From positions 75,289,352 through 75,353,351 of the forward strand of contig OY829537.1 of the NCBI GenBank assembly GCA_963691705.1: DNA of 64,000 nucleotides, written 5' to 3'. This stretch comes from Viola odorata (lineage: Eukaryota; Streptophyta; Magnoliopsida; Malpighiales; Violaceae). The number at the start of each line of letters is the position of its first letter. The stretch's first letter is position 1. The translations under genes and the position numbers were made by a program. Under the pieces are notes generated by a model. It ran no database searches. It was not told where the DNA came from and saw only the letters and a program-made list of their open reading frames with translations. Below, one piece after another: positions 50,354 through 61,674 of this stretch.

Positions 50354-50978
50354 AGCCTGAAACGCCGGTGGACAGAAAGAGGAAGCTCCCAACAACCAGC
50401 AAGGGAAAAGCCTTGACCTCCAAGAAGCCTCGAGGTCAGGACGACGCCCTAGCTGTCGAGGGCAAGACACCAGTTCCTCCTTCTGCCCCTCGAATGAACT
50501 CCACCCAGGTGACCTCTAACCTTTCTGTATTGCATTACTGGTTTGTTTTTAATGATAATCCCTCGATTGATAAACTGCATCTTTTGAACTCCAAAGGTGT
50601 TAGACGCTGTGCGTGTCTCAATATGGGCTTTTTGACCAAAATGGGGATTGAATCTCGAATCCGAGAGTTAATTGCCAATATTGGTTGGGAATCGTTGTTC
50701 TTCCTAGAACACCCAACCTTTGTTGAACTCTCGCTCGAGTTCTTTACCACTTTTTGGGTTGCATCTGATAGTTTTAGGCCTAAGGGCAAGTTTGGACCCA
50801 ACTCTTCTACTCCTAGTGTCATCAATTTTAGATTGACAAACAAATGGTCCAAACTATTCCTTAGTGAGTTTAATTGCATGATGAATTTTATTAAGCCTGA
50901 TGAGTTGAATTCTGCTCTTTACAAAAATACTTTGACTGTTATTTCGGCTGTTTTTTATGCTAATTCTGCATTTCCTGA
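50354..50978 (+). pseudogene. E4 Athila 3' ORF, conserved PF03078-like core
   Basis: 'MGIESRIRELIANIGWESLFFLEHPTF' and 'INFRLTNKWSKLFLSEFN' correspond to the same region of E3 and to ATHILA ORF-1 proteins. It is interrupted at 50978 by a solo LTR; the reading frame continues in register after 51426, since the 448 inserted bases shift it by one and the downstream frame agrees. Confidence 0.78.
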
Positions 50979-51421
50979 TGATAACAATTGATATTATATT
51001 AGTCCGGACAGGGGGTGCGTCATCTTCAGCTACTGTAGGGCCCGCCTGGCCTCCTGCCAGTCCTGCTACCGGGGGGTGGTCGACGTCAGCGGGGGGCCCA
51101 TCCGACATGATATGGCGCTTATTCCCACACCCGGTACGCCATAAGTATTGACATCCCAAGACAACACTCCCTACCAAATCTCCTATAAATACCCCCTCCT
51201 AGGTAGAAAGGAGGGGGGAATCTCTCTCTCTACTCTCTCTCACTACTACTCCTACCTACCCCTTATATTTCACTACTTATACTGACTTGATCGTCGGAGT
51301 ATTTGCGTCGGGGACCCCCTCCGGCGCCTCGCAGGTGTAGCGGTGGCGAGGACCACCCCCTCAGAGGTGAAGATCGCCAAGATTCTTCCTACCCCGGGTA
51401 TAATCCAATCCTATTTTATCA
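50979..51421 (+). mobile_element. Solo LTR (443 bp) inserted in E4's 3' ORF, Tat type
   Basis: Starts TGATAACAATTG, ends ATTTTATCA, and is flanked by CCTGA at 50974-50978 and 51422-51426. TATAAATA at 51184-51191, plus orientation. Its 3' part ('GTCGGAGTATTTGCGTCGGG', 'CCCCCTCCGGCGCC', 'GCAGGT') resembles the E1 LTR read on the minus strand, so it comes from a related Tat family. The internal region was lost, presumably by LTR-LTR recombination. Confidence 0.9.
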
Positions 51422-51426
51422 CCTGA

Positions 51427-52102
51427 GCTGACTGAAAACCCTGATGCTAAGGTTAACCCTAAGTCTAGTAAAGCCCATGAATTAGTTGATCCTGCTTTGC
51501 GTATCCTGCACCAATTTTTGGCCCCCACCTTCTCGGGTCGATTTGGATCCTCAGGTCAGTTATTATTGCAGGAGTTATTCTTTTTATGGTGCATAAAACA
51601 TAAACGTCGGGTTAATCTAGGATTTTGGGTTGCTTCTGGCATTCTGCATGTTCAAAATAGTTCTCGAGGCCCCATTTTAGGATCTGTTGTCTCTCTGCTT
51701 GCGGTGAAATTGCATAATGTGGACTTGTATTCCAGTGACCTTTCTGAGCCTCTTGTGTTCAAAGATTTAGACGCCCGTACCTTAGATGGTATGGGTCATT
51801 TATGTGTCTCACATGGTGTGTTGAGTTTCTATACAGGATCCACTCCTCCGGGCGACAAGGTCTTTGGCACCAAGTCTGGCAGCCACTTCAGCTACCCAAA
51901 TCTATCGAGCCCCCGATCTACATCTGCTCATACTTCCCAAGCCGAGACATCACGTCCAGCCCCCGATCCATCCACAACAGTCAAGCCTCCGACCCCGATT
52001 ATTTTTCATTCCCCCGCGTTCGAACGTCTACTGCAATCAATCCTCATCGAACTTCAGGCCTTGATGGCTGAAGTTGTGAGGCGCAACCTTCTGCCTCAGT
52101 GA
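51427..52102 (+). pseudogene. E4 Athila 3' ORF, C-terminal part
   Basis: Open from the duplication to the TGA at 52100-52102. Contains 'LLLQELFFLWCIKHKRRVN' and 'DGMGHLCVSHGVLSFYTG', matching E3 17500-17190, and a Pro/Ser-rich tail ending 'SILIELQALMAEVVRR'. Confidence 0.75.
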
Positions 52103-53860
52103 CACCCCCCCCCCCCCCCCCCCCCCCCCGTGAACAATATTAATTTTCATGCCCTCGAAAAGGGTTCAAAATAATTTCTATCGCTTTCCTTTAATTTTGG
52201 TTGAACTCCTTTGTGTGCCCTTCCCGCATTGAGGACAATGCGCTGCCTAAGTGTGGGGAGGGATTTATTTGTGTGTTTGTTTGCATGATTAGTTTTCCGC
52301 TTGTTGCATGATTGCATGTTTTTCGGATTTTTCAAAAAAATTTGGATTTTATTTTTTTAGACTTTGCTAGGAATTTTGCCATTGCCCCTTTTAAAACCCT
52401 CATAATTGATATGCATTTTTGACTTCTGATGCATAGAAGAAACTTGTCATTCACTGCATCTATGCCTGACCATGCATATCTAGACCTGCTAGCCCTTATG
52501 TCCAGTCATTCCCTAGACACCAGTAGTCACAATATGAACCCCGTGAGCACTTTGAGCTTCATGCCTTTTATTCATGTGTTATAATGCTTGACTAGGCATT
52601 GGCTAGGTTTTCATGATATCCCTGGGTATATGCACCATTAGACGGGGGAAAGCTATGAAACGACGAGAGACTTTGCAATTTTCTTTTCTTTCTTTTCCTT
52701 ATTTTTATCTTGTTTTTTTTTCTTTCTCCATTTCTCTTTCCTTTTTCGTGCCCTCGACTCCCATTCCCTCTCTATTTTCTCTTCTAACCATTTGAACCTT
52801 TTCCTTGACCCCTCCTTGGCAGGTGAGTAACGCTCTTCATCACAAAAGGCAAGGGCTAGACTTTGAAGAAGATAAGTGTGGGTAGGAAGAATATAGATAA
52901 AGGGCAAGAAGGAGCAAGTGCAGAGATCAGAAATCGGGGCCATGACAGCAATATCAGATTACTTCCTCACCACACCAAAACTCAAGTGTGGGGAAATAAA
53001 ATCATATATCAAGCCCTCGAAGTCAAGCGCTCAAAAAGTATTTAAAGATTGCCAGCTCCAGTTCCAGTTCCGAGAACTTAAATGCCAATGCAAATTCTGA
53101 GCTGAGAAAAAGTAAATGCCTGCCTGCTATTTATTTTCGGTTTCTTCTAAAAATAAAAATAAAATTAATAAAAGCAAAGCAGGCATAGCAAAAGGCAACC
53201 ATTTCAAGCCCTCGAAGCAGACGAAGATCTCCCCCACAGAAGAACGTCGAAGCCACCGTCTAGCCCTCTTCAGCGGGTGTTACTCACCGTCTCGCCTTCC
53301 TTCTAGCCAAGGAATCCTCCACCTCTAGATTTGTTTTCTCCTCCTCTGTTTTTCTTTTCTTTTCTTTCTTTTTACTTCTATTTTATTTCTTTCCCTTTTC
53401 TTTCTTCCCCTTCGTACCCTTCCCCAACTCTTTCCTGCTCTTTTCTTTTTCTTTTCCTTTTTTCTTTTTTCTTTTGCAAAGTCGTCTCTAATCGCTAGAT
53501 TGCCCTCGCATGTGTACTACAGTACTCGGATTGATGTGCAAACTCTGCCTCGTGTTGTGTTATTTGTATTTTTGAGTGATTAGCCTAAACACATATTTTG
53601 TTTTGAGCGTGAGTGCAAACACATATCTAGGTGAGGACTGCTGGTGAATAAGGCTTGGTCTGGAAAAGTCTGATTGATAGTTATCCTCTTAGTCTGATGC
53701 AGGTGCTTTTCTAGGGCTGGATGTGTTTTGGTTGGGTGTAGTTTGTCGAATGACTTGTCTACTCTGTGTGTTAAGCGGTTGAAGATGTATGTTATTACAT
53801 GAGGTGGTTTTTCAGTTTTGTTAATGCTCGAGGGCAAGCATTGGGCAGTGTGGGGATGTT
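52103..53860 (+). other. E4 3' non-coding region with polypurine tract
   Basis: Begins with a run of about 25 C (52105-52129). The conserved CATTGAGGACAATG (52227-52240) followed by AAGTGTGGGGAGGG (52249-52262) mirrors E3. Long pyrimidine tracts lie at 52680-52750 and 53340-53480. The polypurine tract AGTGTGGGGATGTT ends at 53860, immediately before the 3' LTR. Several GCCCTCGA copies are dispersed here. No gene. Confidence 0.75.
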
Positions 53861-55450
53861 TGATAGCATGTTTCTTGGGTGTGATTTTATCCTCTTTTCT
53901 AGCCTTTTCGGGGGCATGATTCTACTATTCGACCCTTATTTCCATCTTTATTGCAGATCAGCACCAAAAGGAGAAAAAGAGCAAAAAGATGCGATTTTGG
54001 AGGAATTCTTGGGATTTCAAGCTTCAAGGCCTAGAAGATCAGAGTGTCATCGAGCCTTCGATGCTAACCAGACCAGTGAGCAGTCTCTCACCCGTGATAC
54101 CTCTGCATCAATTCTCAATCGAAAGCCAAAGAGAAGAATCTTCGAAGATCCGCACGGGATTCCATGCGTTTCTAGAAGATGTCAGGAGCGCCAGAGATCC
54201 AAGAATATTCCCCTAAGAAGGATGTGTGCTGTCACGCTCCCATTGGCTCCCTCTCTCCCCTTAGTTGTCTTGTCCCCTAGCGGATTGTAGGACTATTTAA
54301 GCTTAGTTTTAGGGTTTTTGTAGGGGGAGCAGACATTAATACATCACTCCACTTTTTACCTTAATTTTAGGGATCTGTTCTCTTGTCATTGGAGCAGCCG
54401 CTGGTTTGTAAAAGGAGCAAGCTTTTCTCCTTTGAATTATTAATTCATCCTTCGGTTTCTTCTAAACCTTTTCCTTTTATCTTCTCATAATATATGTTAT
54501 TTGTTATCTACTGTTTATATCTATTTATGAATAGCTAAATTTCCTTATCTTAGCAAAGGGTGTTTCAAGGGTTGTAAGGATTAGTTAAGAGGCCAAAACG
54601 TATTTAATACATCTTTACTATCATATTCATTTGATTGCCGTTTTCTTGTTACTTTCACTTGGGTATGTTAAGGGCTTGATCAACTTTTAGTATTTCTTTG
54701 TGATTATTGTCACCTTAATGGTAATAACTGACGTGCGGTCATTAAGGGTAGTAGACGCCTAGAGCGGAGAGGTTACTATAGTGTGATCTCACCAATCTAG
54801 GGCATTCGAACGATTAGGGTTGCGCCGCGAGCTTGAAAAACTGAGACGTCGTGCCCTAGATATGTCTTACCTCCGCTTCATGGGCGTTTTGAGTATTCCC
54901 TCCCCGCATTCGTGCCTGGGGGGATGGCGAAAAGTCAAGACTACCTCATAAGTGGAAAAGGGAGGTTGCTTCTATCTACGAAGGTAAGTAGAGGGTGTTG
55001 AGGGGAAACTAGGCCCCTATAGCATATCTATTGTGTAGAGGCGGAAAATACTTGTGCCGATGATTGACTAACCCTAGAAACAACCTGAGAACACTCCTTG
55101 CTAAGATCTTTTCCTATCTGAATCTTCGTTTACCTTTACTATCCCTTAGGGTTTTCGTGACCTTGCCATTATTTTAGTGTCTTGCCTCCGATTGTGTTTT
55201 ACTTTCGTACCCTGGATAATTGCTTTAATTATTTATCTTGTTAGCTCCCAAATTTGCGTTGATTAATTATATTAATCAACATAAACCTCCCCAGTGTTAC
55301 TTCTATATTTGGCTTCATTTACTCTCTATCATACATCTAAACTGATTTATTATTCCTTCAATCTCTGTGGTTCGACCCTGTCTTGCCCTTTATACATTTT
55401 ATTTGTGCATTTAGGTATCACAAAATATTAATACATTTGAGTGACGATCA
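53861..55450 (+). repeat. E4 3' LTR (1590 bp)
   Basis: Counterpart of 41996-43583, same ends, with scattered mostly transition differences. Confidence 0.95.
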
Positions 55451-55455
55451 ACCTA
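55451..55455. repeat. Target-site duplication of E4 (right), ACCTA
   Basis: Equals 41991-41995; LINE sequence continues beyond it. Confidence 0.93.
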
Positions 55456-56070
55456 TCAACACTTGAGCCCAAAAGCTATCACGATTGGAAGCAAGACGCC
55501 AAGCTAGCTTAAAAATGAAAGCTTTGTTAAAGGTTTTAAGGCTTCTCAACCGCAACCCGCCTCATTCTTAGACAGACAAGCATTCTTACAACTAATCAAA
55601 TGCACCTTTCTAGCATCAACACTCGAGCCCCAAATAAAATCCCTACTCAAGTGTTTAATTTTATTACAAATATTAACTGGAATCACATAATATTGGAGAG
55701 AATAAGTAGGTATCGACAAGATAACAGAATTAACCAACATTACTCTCCCAACTAGCAACAAAGTATTTGCTTTCTACCCACTCAACAAATTCAACCTCTA
55801 CTGACCCTCGGATAAGACGTTGTGAATCCTTGCACAATTCAAAAATATATGGTGACATGGTATCACCTTGACGAACTCCCCTAGTAGGATGATAACTATC
55901 TGAAACTTGTCCATTCCATAATACCTTTGTGCTACCCGCTTTCTAGGCCTGAATCAATAACCCAATAAAAGCCACAGGAAAACCTGCATCTATAAGTATG
56001 TCATCAATAAAATCCCAAAGGAGGCGAACATATGCTTTCTGAAGATCGACTTCTGATCATCAACCATCCA
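55456..56070 (-). pseudogene. LINE reverse transcriptase fragment
   Basis: Minus strand, from 56060 leftwards and across several stops and frame changes: 'VDLQKAYVRLLWDF', then 'RGVRQGDTMSPYIFELC', then 'LLVGRVMLVNSVILSIPTYSLQYYV' and 'KHLSRDFIWGS'. These are in the order of the RT domain of plant L1-type LINEs. The catalytic FADD region between them is not clear, consistent with decay or a small deletion. The fragment joins 41995 across E4; the 5' end of the LINE is lost at the copia-type LTR. Confidence 0.78.
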
Positions 56071-56121
56071 TCAGTCCCTTGATTATGACGCATTGAGTGT
56101 AAAACCTCATGTGATATAACA

Positions 56122-56769
56122 ATGTTATATATGATTTATCTTCCAGGCATAAAACTTACTTGATGTCCCTCATGTTAGTCTTGTGCTCGAAAAGTAACCA
56201 ATTGGATCAAAAGAATTAATAGTAATTATTTAAGGAGTTAAATAAATACTTGGTGTAGTTTTACTAGGATATTATTTGATAATATCTAACACATATCTAA
56301 CATATATCTAATAGGGTACTTTGGTAACTAACCAAACCTAAAACCCTAGTATATATAGTTAAGAATGTCCTACACCTAGAGTTAGTTTTTGTGTATAATT
56401 TTCAATTTTCTCTCTTAGAAAAACCGCACATCAGAAAGGAAAGGAAAGAAGATAAAATGCAAAGTGTTGCATTCTAGTGGATTGTGAATCCTTCATCTAT
56501 CGGTTATAGTAGACAATTCTTGTCAACTATTTGCCTCATTGTTGTGGATACCAATAGAGGGTGTTTGTCTGTACGAGAAACACTTGTTGGTTCAGTTCAA
56601 CCACTTGTGGGCGGTTTACCCATTCAAGTTTTTGAGTTACGGTTTGGCGCTCCATCAATTCGATTTCGGGTGTAAGGTAAACAATTCAAAACCTAATCTT
56701 CATACATTATATTCATTGGCTTGGTTCCTATTTTAAGCCTTCCGCTGCGGTTTTGATCGTAACCTAACA
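56122..56769 (+). repeat. Probable copia-type LTR (648 bp)
   Basis: Starts TGTTATATATG and ends CGTAACCTAACA, with TGTTA/TAACA inverted ends. TATATATA at 56350-56357. The end 'TTCCGCTGCGG..CTAACA' followed by GTGGTTGCGGAGCC is the usual layout of copia LTR plus primer-binding site, though the site differs from the common TGGTATCAGAGC. Confidence 0.55.
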
Positions 56770-57618
56770 GTGGTTGCGGAGCCTCTTGCATTCGATTATT
56801 TTGTATGTGATTCGGTTTTGGAGTATGTATATGATGTGTAGCCGAAATTGATTGATATATACATATGATGCATAACAAAAATTGATTAATTATTCGTATA
56901 TATGATATATATTGCCAAATATTGGTTGATATATATGTGATGTGTACGCTGAAATTGATTGATATATCTTTGATATGTATACTGAATTTATATGATGCGT
57001 TTTTATAATTAAGGATACTGACTGTTTATATAGATATATACATGCTACTATGAGGCCAAAACAATTATCATTAAATGGTTTAATGTATTCGGTTTTGATG
57101 ATTCAATTTGATTGAATAACCGAATATGTGGTAATACTTAATGGTCAAAAGCGTGATCGTCGTACCACCTAATCCTAGCGCCTTATAATAGCTTTGTGAT
57201 TATAACCCATTTTCAAATCATAAGTTTTATGCCATCCAAGTTTTAACACTTGTCAAAGCTTTGATCACCAAAGTATGCGTTATCAAAATAGTTTTGGACT
57301 TAATATGCATTAGGTTATCTTAGTTAGGTAAGATGGAAATGGTGGTTCTATAAGTTTAACCATGGTCATACTTATTTAGGCTATCAAAATGGTTTTGAGC
57401 CTAAGGGATGAGATGAGATTAAACATGTATGCGTATACGATATCCTATATCTCATAATGTTTCTAAAAGTTACATGTGATGTAATTGGTAAATGAGTTAC
57501 CTACCTAAATAATTTGATTTTAAGCGTCATGCCAAAGTTGAGTTTATAATTAAGTGAAATATGGATTTTCTAAATGCAATAATTGTGATTGCTATAATTA
57601 ATCTTAAGGGTGATTAAT
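56770..57618 (+). other. Leader of the copia-type element, cut by E5
   Basis: No ORF of note. 56820-57000 consists of diverged repeats of about 50 bp built on GAAATTGATTGATATAT. The sequence stops at 57618, where the E5 LTR begins. Confidence 0.45.
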
Positions 57619-58429
57619 TGTCGCGCCTCGGAAATTTAAAAATTCGCGAGTGTGCAACGAAATTTGAGACCTTCAGATGCTCGGCGTAAAAGGACGCCTC
57701 GCAGCATGCAATGAAGTCGCCACCCTAATTTGGTTGCTAGGCTTAGGGAACCCTAATCGTCATGGCATAGGAAATATAATAAGTAAAAAAAACTAAAGGC
57801 ACAAAAAAGGGGTCTGGACCCCAGACAAAGGTTCGGGGTCGTGTTATGGTCTCGGGAAGGTGTTAGGCACCCGAGACACATCCGAAAATGGTTACCGGTT
57901 GATGAGAGAGGTGTTTGAGAAATGCGTTTTGAAAAAGGGGGCCCTCAGAGGAATCGTCACTTTAGTCTTTATTATGATCGTGATGGGACTGAATTTTCCG
58001 TAAGACTGAATGAGCGCCCTCTTTTTTCATCATCGGGCCATGCATGATTAACTTAATTACTACGTGATTCTAACATGGATTGCTAACAGAGTACCAATTT
58101 AAATGATTGATTTTAAAGTGAAAAATTGAAGTGGGATCGAAAGTCCCCATGTACATGCAGTCAATACAAGCGAGAATTTAAAATCATATGAACATGGCAT
58201 TTTAAGCAACTCTTTAAACACGTTGTTCATGTGGGTTGATTTTAATTCTAGCAGTTCTATATATCATGCATGCAGTTGATATTTGCGAAAAGCATCGAAT
58301 AAATAAAAGGGACTTGTGAGGCGTACTTTCGAGCGAAGCTTGAAATTAACCTACAAAACGAGAGTGTTAGTGATGGCTTGAGAAATAACTAAGCAATTTT
58401 AAGAGTGCAAAAATTTAAATGACAGTTGA

Positions 58430-59090
58430 TTGCATACGAGAAATGATGGATTTCACGCATACGAAAATGAGATGCTGAGTTTGATAAAAATGATGACAGT
58501 TGATTGTATGCGAAAAATGATGGATTTCACGCATACGAGATTTAAATGCTGAATTGATTTGCATGCGAAAAATGATGGATTTTAAGCATGCGAGAATTTA
58601 AATGCTACGTTGATTGCATGCGAAAAATGATTGATTTTATGCATACGAAAATTAAACGTTGGGTTGTTTGCATGCGAAAAATGATTGATTTTAAGCATAC
58701 GAGAATTTAAACGCGAGGTTGATTGCATGCGAAAAATGATTAATTTTACGCATACGAAAATGAAATGCTGTCTTGATTGCATGCGAAAAATGATGGATTT
58801 TACGCATACGAGAATTTAAATGCGAGGTTGATTGCATGCGAAAAATGATTAATTTTACGCATACGAAAATGAAATGTTGTTTTGATTGCATGCGAGAATT
58901 TAAAGGCTACATTGATTGCATGCGAAAAATGATTAATTTTACGCATACGAAAATGAAATGCTGTTTTGATTGCATGCGAAAAATGATGGATTTTACGCAT
59001 ACGAGAATTTAAATGCGAGGTTGATTGCATGCGAAAAATGATTAATTTTACGCATGCGAAAATGAAATGCTGTTTTGATTAGTGCAGAAA
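58430..59090. repeat. Tandem array A in E5 LTR (about 54-bp units, 109-bp higher-order unit)
   Basis: Units alternate between GCATGCGAAAAATGATTAAT and ACGCATACGAAAATGAAATG types. The pair repeats every 109 bp at least three times in 58680-59045, giving identical minus-strand ORFs shifted by 109 bp. Confidence 0.88.
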
Positions 59091-59299
59091 AATTAAATGC
59101 TGAGGGCAGAAAAATTAAATGTAGTTGACGATTTACAGGGAATAAAAAAGTTTGATGATGTGTAGAAAATAAAACAGGTTGATAATGCAGAGAATAAACA
59201 GTTGGATATTTGCAGAAAATAAACTGTTGATATTTTCAGAAAAATAACAGTTGATAGATTGCAGAAAATAAACAGTTGATAAATTGCGGAAAATAAACA

Positions 59300-59900
59300 G
59301 TTGATAAATTGCGGAAGAATTTCCAGCAGTTTGCGAAAAATTAAAGCAGTTGAATATTTACGAGAATTAAAATGCGACCGACCATGTAGGCGGTATTGAA
59401 TTTAAATTGCCGAAAGTAAATTGCTGAAATTTAAAGTGCGGAAAAGTAAAGTGCAGAAAAGTAAAGTGCGGAAAATTAAAGTGCGGAAAAGTAAACAGTT
59501 GATAATTTGCGGAAGGATTTCCAGCAGTTTTGCGAAAAATTAAAGCAGTTGAATATTTACGAGAATTAAAATGCGACCGACCATGTAGGCGGTATTGAAT
59601 TTAAATTGCTGAAAGTAAATTGCTGAAATTTAAAGTGCGGAAAAGTAAACAGTTGATAATTTGCGGAAGGATTTCCAGCAGTTTTGCGAAAAATTAAAGC
59701 AGTTGAATATTTACGAGAATTAAAATGCGACCGACCATATAGGCGGTATTGAATTTAAATTGCTGAAAGTAAATTGCTGAAATTTAAAGTGCGGAAAAGT
59801 AAACAGTTGATATTGCGACCGACCATGTAGGCGGTATTGAATTTAAATTGCTGAAATTTAAAGTGCGAATAATTAAACAGTTGATATTTACAGAAAATAA
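59300..59900. repeat. Tandem array B in E5 LTR (units of 154-198 bp)
   Basis: GGAAGRATTTCCAGCAG starts at 59313, 59511 and 59665, each followed by GCGACCGACCATGTAGGCGG (one copy with ATATAG) and GAATTTAAATTGCTGAAA; a fourth partial copy starts at about 59815. Length differences come from extra short AAAGTGCGGAAAAGT units. Confidence 0.88.
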
Positions 59901-61674
59901 ACAGTTGATATTACAGAAAATTAAAAGTGTTAGTACGACAAATAATCATACGAAGCATACGAGTATTTTACGGAAAAAAAAGTGAATTAAACAATTCGTG
60001 TATAAAACATACGAAAAATAGCACGTATCATGAAAAACAATTATACGAAGCATGCGAGCATTTTACGTAAAAAAATAACAACTCGAAGGCTCGAAAAAAA
60101 TATAAATGGGCTGGGCCCAGCTTGGAAATTTGAAGAAATGGGCCAGGAACAGTTCCTGGCCCAAGGGAATTATTTTAAATGGTGATGGGCTCGGCCCATC
60201 ACCTTTCTCTCATTTCCTCACGCGAAGGGCCATGCGGCCCAAGTCATCATCTTCAACCTCCCATCGCCGGCGCCACTGCCGACGACGGAGGTGGCGAACC
60301 AGGCGACCAATTCGCCTGGTTCTTGACCCGAATGAAAGCTCCCCCTCCCAGCAGCACGAACAAACCATCACAGCAAGAAATAGAAACAAAAACAGTAGGA
60401 TTTCTAAAGGAAAGGAAGAGGTGCACATTTACATTAATTATCGAAACAATTAATCTAAGCAATGATAATGCAAACGGATGTTAGTATAGTGAAATTAGGT
60501 TGAAACTAAAGTGATTGCAGCAAGTTTTGGTGATTAACTAATTACCTAAGCTTTAAACGAAAATTTAAAAGAAAACAAGGGAAAGAATGTTTACAGTGAT
60601 GCGGCTACCGGCGGACGACGGCGAGGCACGGGAGTGAGGGTGCGTGAGTGGGGTTCAAGAGTGCAGGACTTGGACCGGAAAATAGGGAGAGAGCAGTGTG
60701 GTTTTTATTGCAAAATTCCGGACCGTTTTGCTCGAAGGATGGCTTGCTATTTATAGGCAAAATCGCGTGGGAGGAGGGACGCCGGAGCTGCGCGTGGTGT
60801 CCGGCTGGTTACGGTGGCAAGGCTAGGGGGAGGCGTGATGATGGCGGAGGGCTAGGGGCTAGGGAGCAGTTGGCTCGGGCGAGGACTTCGGTCGCTTCCC
60901 TCGTGCGTGCACTGTGCATGCACATTATGCACATTAAATCAAGGGCCATTGATCTGGTTGACTTTCCTTGGTTGACCAGATCAATGGCCATGATCAAATG
61001 GCCTTTCATCTGATTTAAATGGCCTCGAGCCGGTTCCCGTGACCAAACGTTCTGACTTTTCGAGCCGAAGGTACCGTCGCGTAGAGAAAAATACGACGGG
61101 TTTAACCGTCTACAGCGAATGACGAGAATTTTTCATTTAACGTGTTTATTTTTGCGTTCAAAAACGTGAAACGTTTGAACGGAAAAATAAAGACGTTACG
61201 CCGAAAATTACACGAAACGTTGTAGACCGTTGCGAGTAGAAAAAAATCTAGCAACTAGTTGATGGAAAACATTTTAAAGTCGAGCTATTGTCCGAGCAGA
61301 CTTACTCGGGTCCAATAAAAGCTCGAATGAAAATAATAATAAAATAATAAAAATACTAAAAATGCACTAAAACATAAAAAATCCTAAAAATCATGAGATG
61401 ACCTAAAACGAAGAAAAAACTAGCAAACGACTGCCGGATAGTAAAAAATGTGACTTTTAAGGCTAATAATAATAATAATAATAATAATGAAAATACATGC
61501 CGAAAAATTAAAAATGCGATTTCGAAAGCTGACGATGCTAAAGATAATGCAAAAATGCAACGAAATACCTAAAAATGCTAGTGACAGTAAACCAACTGAA
61601 AATGATTGTAAATTAAGTAAATAACAGAAATGCTAAAATTAAATAAAAATGGCGTCAAAATTCGGGTATCAACA

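Larger units (their letters stand above)
41996..55450 (+). mobile_element. E4: complete but decayed Athila-lineage retrotransposon
   Basis: 13,455 bp: LTRs 41996-43583 and 53861-55450, ACCTA duplication, Athila-type primer-binding site, degraded gag-pol (43638-49180), Athila 3' ORF (49734-52102, with a 443-bp solo LTR inside) and polypurine tract. I count about 20 differences in the first 415 aligned LTR bases, so it is several times older than E3. More than a dozen stops interrupt gag-pol. Motif CCTCGA/TCGAGG recurs about 30 times. Confidence 0.95.
57619..61674 (-). repeat. E5 3' LTR (4056 bp), Ogre-like
   Basis: TGTCGCGCC start and GGGTATCAACA end; family member of the E2 LTR. To its right a purine tract on the minus strand (GTAAAGAGGGGGCAAC, 61690-61675) marks it as a 3' LTR. 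TATAAATA on the minus strand at 60755-60748. GGCCCA motifs cluster at 60110-60245. It is longer than the E2 LTR mainly because of the tandem arrays listed next. The ORFs in it are simple-repeat or GC-patch artefacts. Confidence 0.85.

Noticed and set aside
49597..50470. Gly/Asp-rich and Leu-rich minus-strand ORFs
   Set aside because: Antisense shadows of the Pro/Ser-rich and acidic parts of the E4 3' ORF.
58582..59030. Three related minus-strand ORFs (His/Asn/Phe-rich)
   Set aside because: They are the 109-bp tandem array translated, each copy shifted by one unit; no start context or domain.
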